Source: Thalassia testudinum (taxonomy: Eukaryota > Streptophyta > Magnoliopsida > Alismatales > Hydrocharitaceae). From it: a stretch of 64,000 bases of DNA. The translations under genes and the position numbers were made by a program. Below, one piece after another: positions 45,590 to 55,597 of the stretch. Numbering within the stretch: position 1 is the first letter of the stretch; each line of letters starts with the position of its first letter. The DNA is taken from contig JAZHRO010000002.1 of assembly GCA_037157565.1 (NCBI GenBank), positions 31,144,501 through 31,208,500 of the forward strand. Direction: 5' to 3'. The notes under the pieces are model-generated. The model was not told where the DNA came from, made no database searches, and saw nothing but the letters and a program-made list of their open reading frames with translations.

Positions 45590-46791
45590 AACGCCAGGTG
45601 GCACCATCTAGGCCACCCAACATCGACCAGCACCCACTCTTCATCAAGGGATCACCCATTCTCAGCCATTGGATCTTAATCCAACGGTTGAGGATTCATC
45701 TCCACCGCGCACCCTTAAAACATCTTCACAATAAACTCTTGGTCACGGCGTGTTGGTTGTGAAGGCACCTCACAAAGAGAGGGTGCAGGTTCGAAACCCG
45801 CTGCCCCCTTAATTGGATGATTGAGGTCCGGTGCAGCATCTAACCATGCATGCATGCACACATGCGGGAGAGTAGCTGCACATAGCACAGCACCAGCACA
45901 TGAGCAAGCACGCATGACAATGAGAGCATACAACGCAGTGCTAGCGGAGCATTAGTAGCGGGTGGGTATTCAGCGACAACCTAGCGGACATTTAGTGATG
46001 CTTACAGCCGTTGCTAATTGTTTGCAGGCGTAAGGCCAGCTGCCATTGCTTACAGTGACACTTACAATGACGGCCTAGAGGTCGCTAATGGTCCCATGCC
46101 TATTTTAGCCTATTCTCCTCCACTATAAAAGGGCCTACACCCCCTCCTTTCCAAGTCATCTCTACCTACTCTACTCCCACCTACTCCTAAGCTCTAGCAA
46201 GCCTACCAACGCTCAGTTAGAGTTTTCTCTCAAGCTCCCAAGGCACCTATTAGTGTAGTGAAACTTTGCCCCACCAAATACTCCTCCAACTTCCCATCCC
46301 CATTCATAGGTTGCCTTGGAAACATCCTCCCACCTCCATTCCGGAGCTGCGCTAAAGCTTTCCTCTACCTGACGTCCTCCCGCTTCTCACCTCCGTCGTC
46401 CTACTTCCCAACTCCTTCATCCGAGCTTCTGCCAAGCACCGTTGTCTCGCCGAACAATCGCTTCGGGAGATTTCTTCTCACCTCCCTCTCTTTTTGTGTT
46501 TTCTATATTATTTGTAATTGACATCCATGCAATATATCAGATTCAATTCTATCTCTCTCTTGTGATTGATTGTCATTTTATTTCAAAAATAAAAAAAATA
46601 ACAAAACCCTAAAACACCGAAAAGAAACAAATCGAAGTGCAATTTTCATACAAAGTAAACGTCGCTTCCCTGTGTTCGACCTGAGACTCCCTTGGAGTTT
46701 TGGTATAAATTATATCTGATCACGAGTTTTGCAACTATGATGATGGGTTACTCGTAACTCTGATTTCAAACAAGCAAAACCCGTGAGATCA
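45590..46791 (+). mobile_element. 5' LTR of element C, part 3 of 3
   Basis: This resumes the C LTR after D (AACGCCAGGTGGCACCATCT, compare 53050 onward). It contains a tRNA-like module (45736-45815) with B box GGTTCGAAACC, the promoter TATA at 46124-46130, a C/T-rich leader and the U5 motif near 46665-46695. It ends before the PBS at about 46791. Compared with the 3' LTR it lacks about 40 bases near 46325 (the TAGCAGATCATCTCTGCC segment at 53812). Confidence 0.88.
45736..45815 (+). other. tRNA/SINE-like module in the C LTR
   Basis: GTTGGTTGTGAAGGCACC resembles a D-arm/A-box region and GGTTCGAAACC (45788-45798) is a perfect B box, followed by CGCTGCCCCC. The copy in the 3' LTR (53188-53270) has decayed (GTTTGAAACC). 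No full cloverleaf can be drawn, so it is not a tRNA gene. Confidence 0.45.
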
Positions 46792-46794
46792 TTT

Positions 46795-46812
46795 TGGTGC
46801 TATTGCCGGGGA
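46795..46812 (+). promoter_or_regulatory. Primer binding site (tRNA-Asp) of C
   Basis: TGGTGCTATTGCCGGGGA matches the tRNA-Asp-complementary site at 15 of 18 bases. Confidence 0.8.
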
Positions 46813-48033
46813 GGCAACGGAATTTACTATATTATTTTCTGCACTTCTTTGCATTTACATTGCACTAACCCCCTCTTGTCTTTGATCTACTATCTTGCAG
46901 GTACCCTAGCATGGAGATCCAAGTGTGGTAAATCGGAGTAAAGTGTAGGTAGAGTGCTTTGTGTCCCCCACAGTCCCCCTCCACTAGTTTCATTTCAACA
47001 CACCCATAACTAAGACTTAATCTACTTAGGTGTTTGCATAAACCCTAGGATAGACTTTGTGTGTCTTGTTTGCCACCATCATCCATTTCACCCCCTCATT
47101 TTATAAAAAAAAATAAAAAATTACTTTCTGTGGGACGAATCAATATACAAACTTCATACACCCACATTTGAGGCATATAACCTAACTTAATTTTCATCTA
47201 CTCAACCAGGATTCCAACCTGTGGAACCGGTACACATAAATCAACACAAAGGAGTAGAAATCAGTCAAGGTTAATCATCTTTGCGTGCCTAATTAGTGGT
47301 GCATTTGGGTTACTTGATTGAATTGTTTAGACTGCACCACCTAATTTAAAACTGATTCACTTTGTTGTTGCCCCAAAGGATTCAATATTTAGGTAAAGGC
47401 AGGCACTCCACATTTCTTCTTGATTTATAAAGGAAAAACATTTGAACTTGTGATTTCAAACTTGGTTTGCCTCTTGGAAATTTGGTTGAATATTCCTAAT
47501 ATTTGAATCCTAAAAGCTACTAAGCAAGATTTGAACCTTAAAATTCACCTCATCCTCAATAATCTTGCTTGAAAATGTTTTGGTTGTGCACGTACACATT
47601 CTCAAACAGATCATTAAGGGCACAACCCATTAAGGGCCGATCACATTCCAGAAGCACCAATATCCCAAGCCTAACTAAAATTGATTAGACGTTGGCCATA
47701 AGGATTGATTTGCTCTTCAGGGTCTAGATTGAGATTGTTCACGATTAACCTACTTATATTGGTCAATCTGATGTCTAGCTAGGGGAGTAGCGTCAAACAA
47801 CCGTGGCTGGGGGTTACACTAGGAACCGGAGGTGCAAGCCAAAGGAAGAACCTTCTCCTTAGTCCCTCCTAACTAGTTGGATTTCCTGGACATAAGTAGA
47901 GTAAATCGTCCATAATCTTAGGACGAATTCTAAAAGTCTGTAGACCTTTAGGCTACCCAACCTAAGGACAGGCTTGTATTTTTGTGTTGTAGGGTCCCTT
48001 CTCTTCCCCGTCCTTCTGACTTCCTTCCAGTGT
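46813..48033 (+). mobile_element. Leader of element C
   Basis: Noncoding leader homologous to the D and D2 leaders. The conserved block CGTCAAACAACCGTGGC is at 47791-47807, with the GGAACCGGAGGTGCAAGCC..GGAAGAACCTTC stretch behind it. No ORF of interest. Confidence 0.8.
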
Positions 48034-49976
48034 ATGCTTGGAAGGAGGTCATTGAACCCTAGATTGGAAGGACCTTTAGACCATTCTCGGAGGCGGAGGT
48101 TGAGCTTTAGCCAAGCAGATCCCATGGTTGATCAACAACCACCTCCCCCACCCCCGAACTAGCAGAAGCTGATTTAGAGGTAGTTGGAAGAATTGCAGTG
48201 GATGAAGCAATGGTTCCAACGAATGAATGGTCAGGGCACTCGACCCTTGAAGGATTTTTATAATCCTTCAAATTATGAGGATCGTCCTGGCATTGTGATC
48301 CCTGCTGGAGATGTTGAGATCAAGCCCTAGGTTTTGAGTCTAATAAACACTTTCACGGGCTTGGCTCAGAGGACCCATTCCAACATTTGGAGGACTTGAT
48401 CACTCTAGTTCAGACCACCAAATCATGGAATGTGGATGAAGAACATATGTTCATGAGGCTTTTCCCCCATTCACTCAGGGATAAGGTCACACATTGGTTT
48501 CATACCATTGGAAGACCAATTGCTACCTGGACAGCTTTGAAATCGGCCTTCCTGAAGAAATTCTTTCCAATTGGGTGAAGCAAATGCATTGCAACGGGCA
48601 ATTACCACTTTTGCCTAGCGGCAGGGGGAACCATTTCATGGGGCCTGGGAGTGATTCCAGGATATGTTGCGGAAGTGTCCACACCACGAGGTGCCTAAAT
48701 GGCAACTTGTGCAGATTTTTTATCACAGGTTGAATGATCAACTCCGTAATCATGTGGATGCTTCTTGCAAAGGCAATTTCCTCAACAAAGACGTAGATAG
48801 TGCATATGATTTGTTTGAGGAAATGAGTGAAAATTCTTTAAACCACGCCTCCATGGAAACCTTCAACCGATGCCAACAAACTAGATCAAATGCCAATGAG
48901 GTCCAAGATTCTCATACATCTGATATAGAATTGATATGCAAGAGATTAGATAAGATGGATCTACTTGCTAAACGAATGAAAGAGTGGATGTCCAGAAACT
49001 CTAATTTTTCTAGATCCACTCAATCCTAGGGATCGGGAGTCCATTCTTCGCAAGCTCCTATGGGACGGGAGTTTGTGAACTAGCTGGAGTTAGCTCGACC
49101 TTCGGGCCAACTCTTTTTGGAACCTTATGGGTTCCAAACTGGGGCCTTTGATCCCAGTTTTACTAATCCTTCTTCATCCTCATCTTATGAGGATGTTCAG
49201 GCTGTGCAGGAGAATGTTAGGTCCAACCCTTACTCGAATTCCTATAATTCTTGTTGGCAAAATCATCCTAACTTCTCTTGGAAAGATTAGAGGCAACCGA
49301 CCCAGTATCAACCCAACAACTATGTACCGCAAAAACCATTGGGTTAGGGTCATGTATATACTCAGTTGGCCTTGAATCAGGTTAATCAGTTCATGTGGAA
49401 TGCTCAACAACCCGTCGAGCAGGATGATTTAAACCTGAAGATGGTAGAAATGCAAGGGTCAATGCTCCAGCTCATGCAACAAATGAAAACTTTGCTGGAT
49501 ACCTTGCAATCCGGACTTGGTGCAAACAATCGGCAACCTGGATCTCTATCATCACAACTTGTACCAAACCCAAGGAATTTATAGAATCGAGGCACTGGGC
49601 CTCAAGGGTTTGGTAATAATGGGGAGTCATATGCTCAAGCTCATGCTATCTACTAAGCTACCCTAGCCCGTCCCAGAGTGAACCATGTTCCTACCATAAT
49701 CAACCAGGAGCCTCCTGTTTTGCCCAACCCTCCCCAAGACACTAACCAACAGCATTTTTCCATTGCAAACACCATCACCTTCAAGAGTGGTAGTAGACAT
49801 AAGCGACCTACCCAACACTATGTCAACCCCATTAGGCCCTGTAGCAAGAATTCCAGACTCCCAACTAAGAATGTGATCAACAAAACATTAGAGTTTGATT
49901 CGGGAGTATGTTGTTGTATGGGCAAACAGAAAAAGTCGGAGGAGAAATTGGAGGAAAGGATGTCCTTATTTTAGGC
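48034..49976 (+). pseudogene. gag: gag of element C, broken
   Basis: The ATG at 48034 opens M-L-G-R-R-S-L-N-P-R-L-E-G-P-L-D-H-S, as in D and D2. Capsid-type motifs are spread over several frames: L-K-D-F-Y-N-P-S-N-Y (near 48250), M-R-L-F-P-H-S-L-R-D-K-V-T-H-W-F and F-L-K-K-F-F-P-I-G (48387-48578), C-P-H-H-E-V-P-K-W-Q-L-V-Q-I-F-Y-H (48664-49029) and a Gln-rich C-terminus (49366-49584). There are at least five stops and two frameshifts. No zinc knuckle is visible. Confidence 0.85.
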
Positions 49977-49983
49977 TTTCAAA

Positions 49984-50505
49984 TTGATAATCATTTTACT
50001 CCTCGTGGCTATCGGATCAATCCTCGCCTACACCACAGGTTTACTGAATTCATATAAAGAAAGGCGTAGAGTGAAATCTAAAAATAATAGGAGAGTAGTT
50101 TTATCCGAAAACACAAGCACACTGATCCTAAACAAGCTACCTCCTAAGAAGCAGGACTCGGGAGCCCCACTAATTTCCAACACAATAGGAAACATTACTT
50201 ATAACCAGGCCCTCCTCAACTTGGGTGCTTCCATTAATGTGATCCCCACCTCACTGCACATGGAATTAGGTCTAAGCTACCTAAAATACACTGACATAAC
50301 CTTGCAATTAGCCGATAGATCCATTACAAAACCAAGGGGTATTTTGGAGGATGTTTTAGCCAAGGTTAATATTTGCATTACCTTACTGGTTTCATGGTCC
50401 TGGACATGGAAGCCCCAAAACAACTCAACCACACCCCGATTATTTTGGGAAGACCTTTCCTGGCTACTACCAAGGCAAGGATTGATTGTGAATTGGGAAA
50501 TATAG
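49984..50505 (+). pseudogene. Protease domain of element C with catalytic Asp changed to Asn
   Basis: The open frame reads R-R-V-V-L-S-E-N-T-S, then K-K-Q-D-S-G-A-P-L-I-S and A-L-L-N-L-G-A-S-I-N-V-I-P (near 50210-50250), T-L-Q-L-A-D-R-S-I-T-K-P and G-I-L-E-D-V-L-A-K-V. The active-site Asp of D-L-G is Asn, which would abolish aspartic protease activity. The frame shifts near 50385, after which the I-L-G-R-P-F-L-A-T-T block continues in another frame. The upstream part (49984-50080) does not match the protease. Confidence 0.8.
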
Positions 50506-51230
50506 AAATGGTCTTAGGGGATAAGACAAATTGATTCAATATTTTTGAGGTCTCAAAGAAGAATAAAATTAAGTGTGGTTCGATGGAGGAGCTTGGTAAA
50601 ATAGAGGAAGTAATGGCCATACATACCTTAGACAATCTTTTAATGGCCAACTCAACCCAAACTCAAGAAGAAGATCACACGGTTGCGAAAATAATTGAGG
50701 ACAAAGCAAAAATGCGACCAATTGTAGTAACTTGGGATGAGGAAGATATACATGAAATTGGAAATTTGTTGGATGATGCACGCGATCAAGTTAAAACCCA
50801 ACAACATCCTTATCTTGAATGCTTCGAGTTTGAGGTCTAACTTGTAGGTGGGAATCCTGAGGATCAGGATGGTTGGTTTAAGAACCCAAAGTGTGAGGAT
50901 GAAATTGAACATTGGGGAAGAACTCTTCAAACATTAGGTATTCTAGAGTGCCCACAAGTCCCCAACACATCACAAAACCCACATCATCCTTTTTCACCCA
51001 ACCATTGCACAAATTCTATATCCAACCACACTTCCTCTGTAATAAATCAAAAAAACTCCTATTGGAGACCATTTGGGCTCTCCCTGCACCACCAGCTTGC
51101 CACTTTCATTGATCATCTCTTTAGCAAGTCCATTTTCATTCTCCGGGACCCAAATCTTGGGGCCTGGAAACTATGTCATTGCAGCCTCAATGTTAGTTAT
51201 ATTTGATTGAGGACCTCGCCTAACTGAAGG
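50506..51230 (+). pseudogene. C-terminal remnant of the C coding region
   Basis: An 85-codon open piece (50583-50840) is acidic and follows the protease where D has its protease-RT linker. Another piece runs to about 51112. No RT, RNase H or integrase motif is present before the internal polypurine motif at 51337. The coding region ends with the GGCACTAAACTTAGCACATG stretch also seen after the ORF of element A. C is therefore non-autonomous. Confidence 0.55.
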
Positions 51231-52588
51231 CACTAAACTTAGCACATGTAAAGACTATTCCAAGATGACCAAAGCCTCACGGAAACCAGGTGCTATTCTT
51301 CCACTTCTACTCTCTTGCATGCTTTCATTTTTCATAATGAGGACATTGCAATAGCTAAGCAGGGGGGGTGGACATATTTTGTAACCTTTTTGTCAGCTAT
51401 AAGAGTAATTTCCTGTTATTTGATTATTATAAAAAAATTTAAAATTAAAAAAGATAAAAAAAAGAATCAGGAGAAGAGAACTTAGGCATTTGGAAGTTAT
51501 TAACATTAGGAAATGATACGAGAGGACCTAAACACTTAGACTCTTCAGTTCTTCAGGCTTAATTAGCCTGGGTGTCCACTCGAATGTAGACTTAGTCTCA
51601 AGTTCTCACCAATTAAAATTCATTTTAATTTGGTAAATAAATTGGGATGATAAGTATGCGACTTATCAACCCGCCCTCTGATTTTGGGGGACTTTAAGTC
51701 TAAGCATCTACACATTTTTTTTTTTGCACTGACTCACTTTTCGATGGTATCTTCGGAAATTGGGTAGCTAATGAACTATCTAGGGTGGTATAGCTGGTAA
51801 GTTGTCAGTCGTAACCGCTCATCGGCCGGTTGTCCAGAGCTCAGTCACAAGACCATTTTCATTGTACTGCCTTTAGCTAAATCTTAGATCAAGGAAGCTG
51901 CCTACTTGAAAAAAAAGAAGAAAAAGAGAAAAAAATAAAAAATAAACAAAACCACACTTCACTGCACGAGTATGGTTGGCAAGTTGCTGTGGGTAATGGC
52001 CCATTGGCCGGTAGTCCAGAACCCAGCTCACAAAAAATGCACAATAATTCTCAAAACACTTAGGGAAGAGGCGGGGAAGTAGAGTAAACCAGGGAGATAT
52101 ACACTGGGTTCTCCCTTGTGTTGACCCCATAAATAAAAGTAGGGAGAAAGCTACCAATAGAAAAGATAAACCTTTAGGCAAGGTCACCTAGGGTCGTAGA
52201 ACCCCAAAGTCCGTTTCAACGGCTGCCTAGTGAGTCTTTCACTATTTTCATAAGATGCTTAGCACTTAGAGTCCTTTTCGAGTCTTGAGCGGGTCGGGCA
52301 GCCGTAAAAAGTTATCTCGGAACTCTCAAACTCCAAAAGTACAAAAAATTAGAAAGAAGAAAAATAAGAAAAATGTATCTTTCCTTTTCAAATAAGGCGA
52401 GGACTTGAGCGGTCTGCATTCTGGCAGACACCCGGGTACTGTTGAGTTTTCGTTGTTTAGGACCTTCGTTGAAATTTTCTATTGTTAATAAACGACTTAG
52501 GCCTAAGCGATCTAATCATAATTCTACTTTTATACATAACATGTAGTTTAATTTTGCTACGGACTAGCAAAATATAGGCATGGGGGTG
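51231..52588 (+). mobile_element. Post-coding noncoding region of element C
   Basis: Contains the internal polypurine pair (ATGAGGACATTGCA 51337-51350 and AGGGGGGGTGG from 51361), the hairpin TGATAAGT-ATGCG-ACTTATCA (51648-51668), two copies of the GGYTGGCAAGTTGYC-type motif (51791-51843, 51974-52026), and the terminal hairpin and polypurine tract (52552-52588). No ORF. Confidence 0.85.
52552..52588 (+). promoter_or_regulatory. Terminal polypurine tract with hairpin, C
   Basis: TTTTGCTA-CGGAC-TAGCAAAA (52552-52572) is followed by AGGCATGGGGGTG (52576-52588), immediately before the 3' LTR. Confidence 0.8.
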
Positions 52589-54285
52589 TGATATAGACAC
52601 ATCTATTTAGGTTAAAATGCCTAATCATGCATGTTCTTAGGCTTAGATTTGCATTTCATGTTATAAATATTGCATAGCATGCATCATTATGCATTTAGAG
52701 CAGTTGTATATATTTTTGGTTAATTAGGTTCTTTATATGATCAGGAGAGAAGAAGATTTATTTTAGGGCCTCAGATGGACGATCGGACCATACGGATCTG
52801 ATCAGGACGATGATCGGAGTCTAACGCCTCCGAAATCGTCTAGATCGGAGTCCTGTAGCATCATACAAAGTCTGAGGAAGATCAATGGCTAGGGGGCAAT
52901 ACGACATCCAGACGGGTTTTAGATGGAAAATTCGACCGTACGGATGGTTTCGGAGCAACGATCGTAGTTTGGCAACACGGGAATCATCTCTATCTGAGCA
53001 TCGTGGCACCCTCTGCAACAGAAAGAAGATGGACAACCCAGATGGCACCACATGGTGCCATCTGGGCAGCCCAACACTGGCCAGCACCCACTCTTCATCA
53101 CTGCATCACCCATTCTCAGCTGTTTGATCTTAATCCAATGGTTGAGGATTCATCTCCACCACGCGCCCTTAATATGTCTTCACAACAAACTCTTGGTTGC
53201 GACGCATTGGTTGTGAAGGTGCCTCACAAAGAGAGGGCACGAGTTTGAAACCGGCTGCCCCCTCAATTGGATGCTTGAGGTGCGGTGCAGCAGCTAGGCA
53301 TGCACGCATGCACGCGTGCGGGATCGCAGCTAAGAAGCAGCACAAGGCAACGTAGTGCCAACGCATGGGTGAGTGCAGGTGACAAGGAGAGCGCATAGCA
53401 CAACGCCAGTGGAGCATGAGTAGTGGATGGGTCTTCAGCGACAACCTGGTGGACATTTAGTGATGCTTACAGCCATCGCTAATTATTCACAGGCGCAAGG
53501 CTAGCTGCGCGCGCCAGTAGGCATGAGCTGCCTACAGCAACGGCCTGGAGATCGCTAATGGTCCCATGCCTATTTTGGCCTCTTCTCCACTATAAAAGGA
53601 CCTACACCCCCTCCCTTCCAAGTTATCTCTACCTACTCTACTCCCACCTACTCCTAAGCTCTAGCAAGCCTACCAACACTCTGTTAGAGTTTGCTATCAA
53701 GCTCCCAAGGTGCCTATTAGTGTAGCGAAACTTTGCCCCACCAAATACTCCTCCAACTTCCCATCCCCATTCATAGGTCGCCTTGGAGCCATCCCCCACC
53801 CCCATTCTGGTAGCAGATCATCTCTGCCTTCTCACCTCCATTTCGGAGCTGCGCTGAAGCTTTCCTCTACCCAACATCCTCTCGCTTCTCACCTCCGCTG
53901 TCCTGCTCCCAACTCCTTCATCCGAGCTTCTGGCAAGCGTTGTTGTCTCGCCGAACAGCCGCTTTGGGAGATTTCTTCTCACCTCCCTCTCCGTTTATGT
54001 TTTCTATATTATTGTAATTGACATTCATGCAATATATTAGATTGAATTCTGTCTCTCTCTTTTGATTGATAGTCATTTTATTTCAAAAATAAAATAATAA
54101 CAAAACCCTAAAACACCAAAAAGAAACAAATCAAAGCACGATTTTCATATAAAGTAAATGTCGCCCCCTGTGTTCGACTTGGGACTCCCTTGGATTTTCG
54201 CTATAAATTATATTTGATCATGAGTTTTGCAACTATGACGATGGGTTACTCGTAACCCCAATTTCAAACACGTGAAACCCGTGCA
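52589..54285 (+). mobile_element. 3' LTR of element C
   Basis: An uninterrupted C LTR of about 1.7 kb, the reference for rebuilding the order of the split 5' copy. It has the palindrome GATGGCACCA-CA-TGGTGCCATC (53041-53062), a decayed tRNA-like module (53188-53270), TATA at 53591-53598 and a U5 motif near 54165-54190. It ends ..CCCGTGCA at 54285, differing from the 5' copy (..CCCGTGAGATCA). The flanks GGACA (23911-23915) and ATGGA (54286-54290) do not match. Confidence 0.88.
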
Positions 54286-55129
54286 ATGGAAGTCCAGAGG
54301 AGCACATGCGTGCGTGAGCGTGAGCTAGAGGATACAGTGATGTTTGAGCTAGATCTACAGTGACATCTAGGAAGTTGCTAATTACCTTGTATCCATTTTT
54401 GACCTCCATTCCTCCACTATATAAATCCTATGACCCCTCCCCTTCCAAACCATCTCTTCCTTTCTTCCTCTCACCACCTCCAAGGCTCTAGAGAGAGCTT
54501 GTCCCAAGCTCGGGATGCTCCTCTAGAGTAGAAAAGAAAATATTTTTCCCCCTCTCATCCCCATTCGTGGAGCATCCCATGGTCGTCTTCTCACCTCCCT
54601 TCGGGAAGAAGATCCTCGCCGTGATGCCGTCCTGTCCCATCCTCCATTCTCCTGCTCTGTCCTCCTTCGTCCAGCTCCTTACCACCTTCCTCCAGGTGAC
54701 GTCAGAGCGAGTCATCCTCCGAGCAATCGTCGAGGGGGATTCTCTCCTCTTTCTATCTTTTTCACTTTCATAGTGTAATCTCTCCCGCTTTCATAGTTGT
54801 AAGAAAAACATTTGATTAGAAATCCATGATTGTTTCTCTCTGTCTAATATTTTCGTAAGTAGATTAGCTAGATAAAATTTCATCGGCCTAATCTCTTGCT
54901 TGATAAAAAATACCAAAAAAGTAACAAAAGATAAAAATGACAAAAAAAGAAATAAAGTGAAACGTGTATCTTTCAAAACCAAACGTTTGCCTCCCCGTGT
55001 TCGACCTGGGACTCACTTTTTGGGTTTCAGTTATAAATTTTATCTGATCGACGGATTTTCTCGCAAATCAAACTACGACGTCAAGTTTCCAAACTCGAAT
55101 CTTTTCGTGTGTGAATCCGCCGTCATCAA
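54286..55129 (+). mobile_element. 3' part of an F-family LTR
   Basis: This matches the F LTR (16508-17300, other strand), including CCACTATATAAATCC (TATA at 54419-54425), the U5 motif GTTTGCCTCCCCGTGTTCGACC near 54985 and the end ..GCCGTCATCA at 55129. No PBS follows, so it is a 3' LTR or solo LTR. Its U3 is replaced by the end of element C. Confidence 0.82.
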
Positions 55130-55597
55130 CTAGAGTTCACCCCAGCTCAGGTCCAGCTACATCCAGCTCCACTCAACTCCAGCCAGCTGAAGATGACTTC
55201 ATCTTAGCTCAGGAAGCTCAAGTCCAGCTCTTGGGGATGCTAAGCTACCTTAGCTACCTTAACTAGCTAGATCCTCCTTGGGAGCATCAGACCCAGCTCA
55301 CCTCAGCTCAATTCAGCAAAAGCTAGCTTGCTTTAGCTTGGCTTAGTAGCTAGCAAAGAACTGGCAAGCTAAGCTAGCTAAAGTAGCTCCATGCCACCCT
55401 CTTCAGCAGCTTCCAGCTCTAGTTCAGCTCCAGACTTCTCTTTAGGTCCTCTCCTTAAACCCTAGCTCCAGATACCTCCTTCTCTACTCTACTACTAGCT
55501 AAGCTAGCTTAGCTTAGCTAGTCACCTCCTTGGCACCAACAACTTAACCCTAATTCCCACCTAACTACCTCCACCAAGTAAGCCCACCTAAGCTACC
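55130..55597 (+). mobile_element. Fragment of an E-family LTR (AGCT-rich part)
   Basis: The AGCT-rich sequence matches the E LTR U3 in plus orientation, closest to the solo LTR at 18125-20153. It is bounded on the left by the F LTR end and on the right by the G element. The rest of this LTR is probably beyond the right end of the window. Confidence 0.8.

Noticed and set aside
45788..45798. Possible tRNA gene
   Set aside because: Only the B box is good; acceptor and anticodon stems cannot be drawn and the second copy has lost the B box.
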